Origin: Nematopogon swammerdamellus
Lineage: Eukaryota; Arthropoda; Insecta; Lepidoptera; Adelidae
DNA: 64,000 nt
NCBI GenBank assembly: GCA_946902875.1
Contig: OX336349.1
Coordinates: forward strand, 20,917,891 to 20,981,890
Direction of reading: 5' to 3'
Part shown: in pieces, positions 31,255-41,577 of the stretch
How positions within the stretch are numbered: the first letter of the stretch is position 1
Layout of the letters: the number at the start of each line of letters is the position of its first letter
The notes under the pieces: model-generated
Told to the model about the DNA's origin: nothing
The model's input: only the letters and a program-made list of their open reading frames with translations
Database searches by the model: none
Translations under genes and position numbers: made by a program

Positions 31255-31418
31255 CCACACGTTGCATCCCGACAATCGGGGTAAGCAGAGTAATCTATGT
31301 TGTCCTGTAGATACTCTTGTAAATAACAGCACAACACCGACCACCACGTTTAGCAAAGTGTTAGGACAATATAAAATCACCAAGTAAGGCACGAAGACCC
31401 GCTCGCTGCCTATTGCAT
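31255..31418 (-). mobile_element. Repeat D fragment
   Basis: CACACGTTGCATCCCGACAA and GGGGTAAGCAGAGTAATC follow directly after the SINE-C tail. TTTACATACC just before the SINE-C may be the missing edge, so SINE-C probably landed in repeat D. Confidence 0.7.
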
Positions 31419-31921
31419 ATTCGTGATATCAAAGTGGAGGAATGTTGCAATCTCGGTTGCAATGTAAAATATGAGAAGTCTGAGCACAGTGTGCTGCCTA
31501 GAGACGATATATAAACAATAAACAATAAAAAAACAATAAACAGATCTATCCTTCAAGGTAAAAATAAATACACGCGGTTAGTGTATCGAATTGGTCGCAA
31601 TACGTCAATTTTCTTTGAAGTAGATGCATAGAATTCGTTTTTTGACATTGGAAATGTCTTTTCGATTGCTTCAGTATAGGCCCCGATTTCGAGAAAAGTG
31701 CGAATTGACCCTGGTGTCGTGAGTTTTAAGGTTTCATGAATATTTAGGGTCTCAAATGACGCGTATCGACGAGAGATAGAAGATTGTGAAAAAAAATATT
31801 TAAACAATTTGCGAGTTTTTCATAAAATCGCAAAAAACCGCTTAAAATAGCCGTTTTTAGGGGGTTTAAAAAGGGCACTTTTAAACATATCTCTAAGCAA
31901 GTAAATTATAATAAAATTTTT
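31419..31921. other. No feature recognised
   Basis: An 84-codon minus-strand frame (31553-31807) is open, but nothing in it is recognisable, and the surrounding AT-rich sequence gives no support. Confidence 0.35.
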
Positions 31922-32036
31922 AAATATGGATATAATATAATTCTTTATTGAACACCAATTTATACAAATTAGGCACAATAGGTGAGCTTAACGCCGTGAG
32001 GCATTCTATTCTAACCAGCCTTTGGGATGTGGGAGA
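31922..32036 (+). repeat. Repeat H, copy 1
   Basis: TACAAATTAGGCACAATAGG and CCTTTGGGATGTGGGAGA also occur at 34779-34920. TTCTTTATTGAACACC at one edge suggests the reversed 3' end of a retroelement. Confidence 0.7.
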
Positions 32037-32040
32037 AGTA

Positions 32041-32477
32041 TATACAGGGTGTCCCGGGACTGGTGTTGTTCCTTTGAGGAGGCTATTCTACGCCTTGTAA
32101 CAAAAGCACTGGTGAAATAATTTTTTAAATATGTGTTTTCATTAAAATTTTATGATTTACTAACAAACTAAATGCGTAAATGCGTACTAAATGCGGCGGT
32201 GTGGCGGTGGCGGAGCGCGGCCGGTACGCGGGCGGGGCGGGCTATCTGTTTGCGTTCGCTCGCGTCGCGTCCGTCCCTATTCCCGCTGCCCGCTGCCCCG
32301 CGCCCCTCGTGCGCCCGATTAGAGCACTACAACATTACACTACATTAATAACTTTAAAAATTTATATCTCCGCACCGGGCGTACCTAGAACCCTACCGCT
32401 TTTATTAATTATGTTTGTTACAACGCGTAGAATAGCCTCTTTAAAGGAACTACACGTGTCCGAAGACAGCCTGTATA
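32041..32477. mobile_element. MITE with TATACAGGGTGTC ends and GC-rich centre
   Basis: The ends TATACAGGGTGTCCCGG and GTGTCCGAAGACAGCCTGTA are imperfectly inverted. GGAGGCTATTCTACGCCTTG inside the left end pairs with CGCGTAGAATAGCCTCTTTA inside the right. The centre is very GC-rich. No transposase is seen. Confidence 0.75.
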
Positions 32478-32874
32478 TTATGTACAAGAATAGTTGGTTT
32501 TAAGTAATGCATTAAGATAAACTACAAACTATCTCTACTTTTTCTCTATCTTCTTCTTCTACTTTTTATAAAAGGGAACGTCTGTCTGTTTGTAAAGATT
32601 TTGATGTGGTTTGCACCAATGTAAAGATAGTTCTTGAAGCACACTATAGGTGCGTAGGGATACTAGGGAATAGCATACTAATAGGCAATACCATCACGCG
32701 AAATAGCCTTAGGACTGAGCGGTATCAAAGAAAGTATAGGAAAGTATAGTATGAACGGAATTTAGTGTCGAATGGTTGTTGGTTTGGTAGAAGCGATGTT
32801 AGATATATATACTATAAATATTTAGATACAATTTTGGGAAGAAGATAGATTACATCCTGGCGACTACCTTTTAT
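32478..32874. other. No feature seen
   Basis: AT-rich, without genes or shared repeats. Confidence 0.4.
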
Positions 32875-33547
32875 CGAAAAAAAAACGGAAGGGGGTGAAA
32901 TAGGGAATGCAATTATGTTATGGATATGAAGGGGGAAGGTTTAAGGAGGATGGGTGAAGGAGGAGGGGCGGTGGGTGATGGAGGGGTGGAGATGGAGGAG
33001 AGGGACGATAAAGGCAGGGGGCGGAGAGGTGTGGGTTGTGGAGGGACTAGGAGGGGGAGGGAGGTATGAAAGGGGTGGGAGGGAAGCGGCGGGGTTGAAC
33101 AAGGGCTGAGAGGTCGGAGAGGGTCGAAGGCAGGGAGAGCGAGGAGGGAGAAGGGAGGGGTGGATTGGAGGAGAGGGGTATAGGAAGGGAGAAGCGAGTG
33201 AGGCGAGGGAGGATGGAGGGAGGGAAGGGAGGAGGAAGAGGGTAAGGAAAAGGAAGGAGAGGGAAAGAGTGGGAGGTAAGAAGGAGGTGGGAGGAGAAGA
33301 TGAAAGGAGCAAGGGGGGACGGAGGGAGTAGGGGATGGGTGAAAGACGGGAAGTAAGGGGAGCGAGGGAGAAGGGAGAGGGGAAGGAGGAAATTAGGGAG
33401 AGAGGTAGGCAGATAACGAGGTTAAAGAGAAGGGGAAAGAGGGGGAAGGAGAAGAGCGAGGGGCGGGAGGGTGGAGGGAGGGGAAGCAAGAAAGTTAGGG
33501 AGAGAGGGAGGGAGAAAGGGTTCAAAGATAGAGAGAGAGAATACAAA
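32875..33547. repeat. 670-bp purine-rich (G/A) tract
   Basis: The + strand is nearly all G and A, with scattered T and few C (GGAGG, GGGAGAG and GAGAGAGA blocks). The 201-codon Ser/Leu/Pro-rich minus-strand frame is a by-product of this composition. Mirror-symmetric purine runs can form triplex DNA. Confidence 0.9.
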
Positions 33548-33734
33548 AGAAGCGATCGTTTATCATATTTGCGTTAAAATCGGATTTGCGTTCGCTCTTT
33601 GAGTTCGTCCCTTCAACCATACCAGGATATTTTCACACTCACAGTCGGCGATTCGCTATACGCTTATATTTGAATACACCCTAAAAGTCATTTTCAATGT
33701 ACCCGAAGGTCATGTAATGCATGAGATCTGTGAA

Positions 33735-34031
33735 TTTTTTTAATGAAAACTGACACGGGTGGCTACATCACCTACAACATCCGTGATGTCAGTGCATAAC
33801 AACTCGGGGAACTAGGTGCCATGTCAGTGCTTGCCTACACTGAACTGTAACTATTTAAATAGCCGTTTTCATTTAGTGCGGCGGTTCCATCCAACCGGGC
33901 GGGTTAAATAAACCCCAAGCATTTTACGTGGAATCCGAACCACGGTCAGCATACATCCACTGACCGCGCCCAGGTGTGCTTATGATCCGAACGACAGTCG
34001 ACAGACCGCACCAATGAGCTACCGAGCCTAA
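33735..34031 (-). mobile_element. SINE-A, internally deleted
   Basis: The reversed tail AATGAAAACTGACACGGGTG and the reversed head CGGTCAGCATACATCCACTG to GAGCTACCGAGCC are present. Parts of the body and of the 5S-like block are missing. Confidence 0.8.
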
Positions 34032-34178
34032 CGAATTTTGTAATAGGATTTTATTTCTTTCTTCCTCGAAGGCTGTGTCAAACAAAGATGGACTCGCTGA
34101 CACAGATAAAAAAATTATCATAGATTATTATATGTTGTATTCATTGGAATCATTACAATACAACATACACACACATGT

Positions 34179-34553
34179 AGCCGCGTACAGACCTAGCGAG
34201 CGAGAGCCAACGAGGCCCAGCGAATGTCCATCGCCGATGGCAAGCGAACCCTCGCGCGCCATCGTTTGCTATCGCTGTTACGGCCACACTGCATTCGCAA
34301 TCGTTCGCGCGCTCTCGCGCGTTAGTGTTCCGGCCAAATGGCAAATACTCCATTCAATAGGGCATTTAAAACACCGTCCACACTGCGCACGGCCGAACGG
34401 CTGATTCCGGAGCACGACCGAACGCCACCGAACGCAATCGAGTGCGCGCCTTCGCATTCGCTTAGCGTCGCTGTACCGTCCATTCCAGACCTGTTCGCGC
34501 GGTCTCGCTTGTTGGCCTTCGCGCGCTCTCGCTCGCTAGGTCTGTACGCGGCT
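34179..34553. mobile_element. 375-bp MITE with 28-bp perfect terminal inverted repeats
   Basis: 34179-34206 and 34526-34553 are exact inverse copies (core CGTACAGACCTAGCGAGCGA). TGT flanks both sides (34176-34178, 34554-34556), a possible 3-bp target duplication. The interior is rich in CGAACG and CGCGCG motifs. No coding capacity. Confidence 0.9.
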
Positions 34554-34778
34554 TGTCTGGTCGCAGGACTTCCTGTGTTTTACATACAGTGATGAAAAAT
34601 AAAATCCATTCAGCTGAGTCCATTGACACGGGCGGATTAGTCTGCTAATTGTCTGATTGAAGTGATTTATTTTTTTGTAATAAGTATTGTAGGTACTTTC
34701 CGTAATCAACAGGTCAACCGTAATGTCTATGGTTTTGAAAAAAATAAATAATAATAATAAACTGTTAAAGAGTGCATG

Positions 34779-34920
34779 CACATCCTTTATTTAACACCTA
34801 TTTCTACAAATTAGGCACAATAGGCGAGCTTAGGTAATGCCGTGAAACATTCTATTCTAACTAACCTTTGGGATGTGGGAGACGTATATGCAGGCGAACA
34901 AGAATAGATTGTGGGTAAGG
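34779..34920 (+). repeat. Repeat H, copy 2
   Basis: CACCTATTTCTACAAATTAG, GGCACAATAGGCGAGCTTAG and CCTTTGGGATGTGGGAGACG match copy 1. Repeat D follows directly. Confidence 0.7.
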
Positions 34921-34923
34921 CCA

Positions 34924-35161
34924 AGATGACGTGCTAAAGGGCGATAGGCTAGCCTTGGAACATGCTTGGAACGGTCCGTCCACAGAGTCATGCAGCGGAC
35001 GGGTCTTTCATATCTTACTTGCTGCTTGATAGTTATCTTGTTCGAACTGTGCTAAACGTGATGGTCGGTGTTTTGCTGTAACTTACAAGAGTACCTGCAG
35101 CACAACCCCGATTACTCTGCTTACCCCGATTGTCGGGTTACAGCGTGTGGTGTGAATGTAC
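34924..35161 (+). mobile_element. Repeat D, headless
   Basis: TGACGTGCTAAAGGGCGATA through GATGGTCGGTGTTTTGCTGT to GATTGTCGGGTTACAGCGTG. The C-type head is missing. Confidence 0.8.
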
Positions 35162-35554
35162 GTATAATTGTAAATATTTTGCTATTTAATACACTCCTAC
35201 ATTCACTCATACATAATTCATAATTAAGATAATTTGGCCTGACTTGGTTCTGACGTAGTCAGAAATCCCAGTAAAATTGTTAATCTTGCTCTCTAGCCTT
35301 TATGTAGGTAATTTCGATAAACTGTAGGCGATGTTATTATATGGATAGTCACTAAAATACATGTAATAATATTTACGAAAAAAAAAATTCCCCGCGAAGT
35401 TTCTTGCCGGTTCTTCTTCGTGGGTGTAATCGAACCGGATAGAATACATTAAGACAAGTCGAGTACAGTCCTACTTCATTATGAATGCTCAATAGACAAT
35501 AATAAACAACTCTATAAACGAATTTACAATGTCACTTAAGTAATTTTTTTTTTA
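35162..35554. other. No feature seen
   Basis: AT-rich DNA. TTCCCCGCGAAGTTTCTTGC near 35388 is a motif often met in insect retroelement 3' ends, but nothing else supports that. Confidence 0.35.
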
Positions 35555-35880
35555 TTTTTTTTTTTTTATGGAAACTGACAGGGTTGGCTACATCACCTAC
35601 AACTCCCGTGATGTCAGCCCATAACACCGGGTGATCTTGGTGCCATGTCAGCCTTCCCTTCGGTCGTGCCGGCTACACTGAACTGGACGGAAAACACAAA
35701 CTATTTACATAGCCGTTTCGACCGACCTTTCATTCAGTGCGGTGGTACCAACCCGGGCAGGTTAAACCCTACCACCTAGTAATATAAGAAGGGAGTCATA
35801 TCCCTTGGTCGCCTTTTACGACATACACGGGGAGAGATGCAGTGGGGCTATTCTTTTAAAGTACCGGCCCCACGCGGTAC
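35555..35880 (-). mobile_element. SINE-C, full length
   Basis: A T-run plus ATGGAAACTGACAGGGTTGG, the full shared body, then TTTTACGACATACACGGGGA and AAAGTACCGGCCCCACGCGG. It is nearly identical in layout to the copy at 4960-5280. Confidence 0.9.
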
Positions 35881-37140
35881 AAAATTATTGATGCCGTTAT
35901 CAATCACTAATAGTGTCACTAAATGCTGCGAATAAATTATTATGTTATTTTTAGGCTCAATATCACTAAACATTAAATGTCAAATTGTCAGCACTGAACA
36001 ATATTTAACATAGAAACAACCGTGACTTTTAAAATAAATACAAACATTACATTAATGTTTGATCAACTGGTCCTCGGAAACGTCATTAAGTGAAGACGAT
36101 TAAAGTATGTATTTAGCGGAGAAGCTTCACTTAAATGTAAAGATTTGTATGAACATGAAGCTAGCTCAGTGTGAGCAGTTTTTAAGGCCCTGTCAACCTG
36201 TATTCACCCGTACTCCTCTTTCAAGGCGCCGCTTTCGCTGGTTGGAGTAGGATGCAACACAATCAATCAATCAAAAATTCGGTTTTTACTTTTTTATTCC
36301 AAAACTACGGATCGAAACAAAAAAGTAAAAAGCTACGGATTTAGATATGTATTCAACAAATAAAATAATTTTTTTCCAAAGCCTTGATTTGGTCACGTTG
36401 CCTTAAATAGGTTTTTATAACTAAATTCAGAGGCATGTTCATGATTTTCTTCTATAGAGCGATGTTAATCAAATCGTGTTTTCAAAAAGCTATAGATCTG
36501 CGCTGATAGATGAAGTTTTACATATTAAAACTGAATATGTCAGGTCAGGTAAGTAATATTGGCGGTCCATTTCTTGAAATTCGAGTCAGACGCAGTCTCA
36601 CATCACCTTAAAGTGATTATTGGAGCGACAGAATATGTGGACACAGCTGTTGATAAAAATATAATGACGGCATGTGCTGAGCCTTGTTCGTTTACCTAAC
36701 TATCACACGTACGACAAACGGCAGCAGGTGCAATAGGATTTTTCTGTATGTCCTTGGAAGAATCTGGTGTGAAACTCGCTATTGTTACTGTCATGGTTAC
36801 ATAAACAACAGAATATGTTGTGCATACTCTTAGCGTGTTAATTTGATTTTTTATGCTTGACTCCCAGTTTCCTTGGTGTGGGACTTCTTTAGTAGGTCAT
36901 GGACAATGAATTATGTAACATGTTTTTCTTATATGCATAAGTTATCTAATGTTATTGTGTTATCTTTATCTATGACCATTGAAGTTTTATTTTTAACATG
37001 TTTATAAATTCTTAGATTTATCATTTCAACTTCAAATGCTTCGTCGTTCGAGGAATTAACACACAATAACATGTTAAAGATATCACTGATTTACCATCTG
37101 TTGAATTGACTATCTAACCCACATTAATTTCCCCGAAACC
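35881..37140. other. Single-copy-like DNA, no gene seen
   Basis: No repeat family member and no coding frame were recognised over 1.2 kb. This lies upstream of the GC-rich block at 37.15 kb. Confidence 0.4.
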
Positions 37141-37649
37141 GGTCCACGTCAGCAACAGGCTGTAAGATCATAACAGGATCGGTGCGGTTTTTTTTCCTTT
37201 GTTGAGTTGAGTCCTCTCGATGCGACGACGAGACGCACAAAAGATACAAAACGTCGACAGGATCTCCCCCTCTCGGCTTCCCTTTCTCGCGGCATACGCG
37301 CATCTAGCTCGCACGCACGCGCTCCGCCGCGTGCGCAGGCGCAACGCCAGCCAGCCATTCAGCCGCGCGCGCCAGTCCGTCCAGCCCAGCCAGTCAGTGT
37401 GACGCGGGATTGGACTCTAGTTGGTCGCGTACATACACCGGCCGCGTTCGATATTCGAAGCACGCGATCGTGGACATGTGAAAGAAACAAAAGACTCGAG
37501 AGCGCTCTCGCACTTTTTGCGCTCTACGCTATTATTTATTTCATCGAGACAGTTAAATTTATGAATTCATAGTACGTGAGAATTATCCGAACGGAAAGGG
37601 TCTGGCGTGAAGTGTGTCGGATTACGGAAGCTGCTGTCAAATTGTTATA
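37141..37649 (+). promoter_or_regulatory. Candidate promoter and untranslated first exon
   Basis: The block is sharply richer in GC and CpG than its AT-rich surroundings. TCAGT at 37394-37398 resembles an arthropod initiator. A consensus donor GTGAGT begins at 37650 (TTATAGTGAGTG). The 121-codon frame through it is rich in Arg, Ala, Pro and Ser and looks like a GC by-product. It could be the 5' exon of the gene at 49157, or of an isoform of another gene. This is inference from composition and motifs only. Confidence 0.35.
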
Positions 37650-38154
37650 GTGAGTGAACAAATAGTGCACGGACTCGCGGTGAAGTGCTTCCGTCTTTTT
37701 AAGTTCTAATTGAAGTAATTTATTTTTAACATTGCAATAGCCTAGTTGATATAGAAATCTTTGTTAAATTGGTAAAACTAGTTCTTACTTGATTGCCACA
37801 GAAACTTGTTATTGGGTAAACATAGAAAGTGAAAGCAAGAAGTTTTCAAGAATGTTGTTATCTAATTTTGGGTAACTTTAAAAAAATCTCGGTCAAAAAG
37901 ATGAACATTGTTAAATACAATAAGAAATGGGAGTTGAAATAAAATAACTTTGGAAATTAGGCAAAGGAGGACAACAACAATGCATATATTTTCGTATTTA
38001 GAACTAATATGGAAATAATCTTTATTAACACAATAAACTATGAGCTAGCCTATATACAATTTAGGAATTAATGTAATAATGATAACTAATCAAGATGTTA
38101 CGTTTGCCCCTTCACACTTTACTACTGGAATTTTTTGAATTAAGCACATAGGTA

Positions 38155-38445
38155 GGTATTACATACATACATACCGTCACGCCTGTTTCCCGGTGAGGTA
38201 GGGAGATAGAACGGATCTCTACGTGCCACGATCCTGACAACTCTTCCACTCTCATAATGTTCTTCATGCATGCTCGTCGGTTACGGGTACTACGCACTTG
38301 ACCCTTTTTGAGCACATGCCCGATCTGGTCAAGGTACGTGCGTCTAAGAATTTAGGGTGACCCTTCCCGACTCTTCCACTCACATTTGCTCCATAAATTT
38401 CGAAACCACCGAAGCATTCCTTTCTCAATGCTTGTCTAGTAAATA
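38155..38445. repeat. Repeat M, copy 1
   Basis: CATAATGTTCTTCATGCATG, CTCGTCGGTTACGGGTACTA and GAGCACATGCCCGATCTGGT are shared with 51240-51482, preceded in both by a (CATA)n run. Class unknown. Confidence 0.75.
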
Positions 38446-38456
38446 GGTATTCTAAA

Positions 38457-38945
38457 TTATAATGAACGTTCGGTTATCATCATTAATGGACTTTTAAATA
38501 CATCATACGCGGAACGTACCAGTTTGTCATCCATTATAAATAATCCAATATAGAGATCTTCACAGTCATTGGGTTCACTGACGATAGGAAAATACAATTC
38601 TTCAAGTCGAGGCTGCTCGGCCTGAGGCTGCTCTAATGGATACGCAGCTTTTGATTTGATGATCCTTTCCAAATTATATATGCTGTATTTATCTGTGAAA
38701 TGTACACTTTGTACAGTTGTAGATAAAATATAAACATTGCATCTTATTATTGCCGTAATAGTTGAAATGTAGGTACCTATGTCAGAAATTCTCTCACGTA
38801 CTTTCATTACATAACTTCTTGCTTGTAATTCATCGGCTCTGGTTGTTAAGACACTTGTTTTTTTTTTAACTCCAGTGCCAGTAATCTCTTTGACGCGTGT
38901 AATTCCTAAGTTTATCAAATCGTCCCCATCTCTCTTTTCGTCTTC
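38457..38945 (-). other. 163-codon open frame, unrecognised
   Basis: The minus-strand frame is open from 38945 (TAA just upstream at 38946-38948) to a TAA at 38457-38459. It reads like ordinary protein: RVKEITGTGVKKKTSVLTTR, then ADELQARSYVMK, and later YSIYNLERIIKSKAAYPLEQ and LEELYFPIVSEPNDCEDLYI. No ATG lies in the first 47 codons, so it would be an internal or last exon. Two GTACGT donor-like sites lie inside it (38801 and near 38535), and CATTTCACAG near 38697 could be an acceptor, so it may be several exons. I do not recognise the product. Chance cannot be ruled out. Confidence 0.3.
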
Positions 38946-39758
38946 TTATCCAATCGAATGTAAGCGTTTATCACCGTTTCTGCCGGCGACCCTATTATTA
39001 TCCTATTTGCTTTGTTACAAGCTAATGGACAACTTCCGTTCTCAGGAATATCCGTCTCCGCATTATGTCTTCATGCATGTGTCGACGCATAGCGCGACTC
39101 AACTTTTTGCTAGGACACCGATTCTATGAAAAAAAAATGCATTTTCGCTGGCGTGCGCCACGAATGCTTGCATGAGTGAGTACGGTCGCGTGCCATATGA
39201 GTGTCGTGAAAGTATTTCGGAACGAGTTTATGCCGGCGGAATGATTTTAACATATTAATGTCTCGCTCGGAGTGAGCTTTCTATGAGCTGTGCACTAGTC
39301 CCCCTCCCTCCAAGGTGGGCATGCAAATGCTGGCATCCGCCTGGCTGTCACAACGCCGCTGGTGCGGCCGTTTGCTCTGAATTATGGAAACGAGAGAAAA
39401 AAAAAATTGTTTAAATTGAGCGTGACGTGACTTGAAACTGCTTGGAACGGTAATGTCACAGCCGTCTTTACAGTATCTGCCTTTGTCTCGAAACAAGGCT
39501 ATGGTGATGTCAATAAGGCCTCGGATGATGCGGAGAAAATGTTTCTGTGATGACAATATGCATTGTGGAAAATTTCGGTTGCAATTTTGGAAGCTAACGA
39601 TGTTTATATGAGCTATTATATAAACATTAACAACAGTACTGAGTGAGATTCTTAACAGAGATAACACACGAGGATGTAAGTACAGTTCTAGAAGAAACAA
39701 TGAATGAATAACATACATCACAGTAGATTTCATCTGTTTCGATGTCTAAATGACTTAC

Positions 39759-39851
39759 ATACACGTCCACCTCGTGGTCGGTAGAGGCGTTTAGAAAGTC
39801 CTCGTCTGCTATAAGATCTGGTCTCGAGCTGGTTCGATTCGGATTTGTCAT
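39759..39851 (-). other. Possible first coding exon, 31 codons
   Basis: An ATG at 39851 opens MTNPNRTSSRPDLIADEDFL followed by NASTDHEVDVY and a consensus donor GTAAGT at 39758, phase 0. It lies 0.8 kb upstream of the minus-strand frame at 38457-38945, so the two may belong together, but no intermediate exon with matching phase could be shown. Confidence 0.25.
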
Positions 39852-40074
39852 GAAGTGTCATTTGTTCTGTATTTCCTTTAGCGTATTGCGTGGCTGTGTT
39901 ATTCCTGAATGAAACTACTTTGACACTTTCTTACCACATTTCATTCAAGATTCTCAAATCCTCCTTTCTCCGCGACACTTTTTCTCAAGTTTATCAGTAT
40001 TTTTTTCTGTAAACTTTAGCACTTAAATGATACTAGTACACTTTACATATATATATATTTTTTTTTTCATTTTT

Positions 40075-40300
40075 TAAGCTATTCAATTTCGGTGGCCTCC
40101 CAGAGGCAGCCTGCGTCTGAGGGGCCAGGCACAGGATCCGACTAAGCCAATATCCCCTCCCCGTGAGGATGCCACACCGGGGAGAGTTCCATTTGGTTTG
40201 CAGGCTATACTGGAATAGAGGGGAGTAGAGGAATCCAGTACCCTGCCACATAGTATGGGGCAAGGAGTAACAACAGTTTTACTCATCTACATATTATCTG
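40075..40300 (-). mobile_element. SINE-B, old and diverged
   Basis: TCTGAGGGGCCAGGCACAGG, GCCAATATCCCCTCCCCGTG, TGCAGGCTATACTGGAATAG and AGTATGGGGCAAGG follow the SINE-B order in reverse, with many changes. Confidence 0.65.
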
Positions 40301-41271
40301 TTCGTGCGTTCTACCTGTATGGAGAAAAAAAACGCGTCATAGCTCGATGGTTCTCACTCAAACTTGTCTATGCATATAGATGGCAGACTATTCTAATGCT
40401 TGCAACACTGGCCTCATTATGCAATTGTTGCTGGATTAGGTGCAAGCTGTTTTGTATTCATTGTGCATTTATGATAGGTCCGTTGAATGCATAATCCTGA
40501 ACTAGATTGCGGGCAGTATCGGTGGCGTCTCGCTAGAAAGGGTTCTCGTGTCGAACCGTTACGTCGTAGTCGGTATGAGGTCAGCAGGCGAACGCTTGCA
40601 CACCCGCTGCTGCATTTAAACAATTTTTCGAAGAAACACACACTCAATGTCAAATTATCTCGACCTGCGCAATGTCTGATATGTTCGTTCAATGAAAATC
40701 TGGTTTCAATGAAATGTTATTGAAAATTTTGTTGGTAAGGTTAAAAACAATTGCAGGGATTCATAAGCGACCGATTGTGACGTTTAAAACACTGCGTTTG
40801 TTGATGTTGACTTTTCATTGTTTCTAAGTATGCACGGTGGGTATGGTGGAGCTTTGCTTATTCAGTTGGTTTGTAACAAATGCAATTAATTGTATTAATT
40901 ATCTACGTCACCTGAATAATTTGAACAATTCATAAAAGTGTATGAACCTTTTGAGTTTGAAAATTACATTACATTAATGTATGTGTGGTTGGAGGTGAAT
41001 TAATTTCAAATTAGTAAATACAATTTTTGGAGTAATATTATTTATTCATGTCATTCACAGATCATTATTATAAATTTTCATCAAATATAAAAAATAAATA
41101 CTAATAACTAAATAATTAAAACCTAACTAACAATGTATAACATTGACAAAATTAACCTAATAAATAAAAAAAAAATAATAATAATAAACTAAATGCTAAC
41201 ATTTAAGATTACTGTAAGTAAAAAACTTCGTCCAATTCCTCCGACTCCGCCACAGTACCCAATACGCTGGC
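40300..41271. other. No feature recognised
   Basis: Chance open frames on both strands at 40.4-40.7 kb overlap each other and match nothing. The rest is AT-rich. Confidence 0.4.
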
Positions 41272-41577
41272 TTTTTGGAACGAAGTTCATTATCGCACGT
41301 TACAGTTCCCTCAAAACTTTAATGCCGCACGACCGACCTGCGCATTCAACGAATTTTAGGTCATAATTCGTAGAGCATAGGGTAGACTTTAATGTCGCTC
41401 GCATCTTGGGTTCGCGCTTGTGCGGTTAAGCAATTATCTACCCTATGATCTACAGGTGATGACCTAAAATTCGTTGACTGCGCAGGTAGGTCGAGCGGCA
41501 TTTAAGTTTTGAGGGAACTACACACTCCATACACTTGGCGAATGAGTTTCTATAGCGAGAGTAACTTCGTACCAAGC
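41272..41577. mobile_element. MITE-J copy 2 with a second foldback nested in it
   Basis: The outer ends match MITE-J at 1203 (GGAACGAAGTT, CACTTGGCGAATG). Between CGCACGTTAC and ACACACTCCA lies an inner element, about 41304-41520. Its ends AGTTCCCTCAAAACTT and AAGTTTTGAGGGAACT are inverted, and the arms extend about 80 bp (ACGAATTTTAGGTCAT). Confidence 0.8.

Noticed and set aside
32941..33546. 201-codon minus-strand frame rich in Ser, Leu and Pro
   Set aside because: It follows from the purine bias of the + strand. The peptide is low-complexity and stops are simply depleted by composition.
37207..37572. 121-codon frame in the GC-rich block
   Set aside because: The composition (Arg, Ala, Pro, Ser) matches GC-rich non-coding DNA, and an alternative frame overlaps it. 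A promoter or untranslated exon fits better.
39281..39733. 150-codon minus-strand frame as an exon of the candidate gene at 38.5-39.9 kb
   Set aside because: Acceptor-like sites exist near 39555 and 39380, but the phases I tried either create a stop or lack a donor, so I could not build a consistent model.
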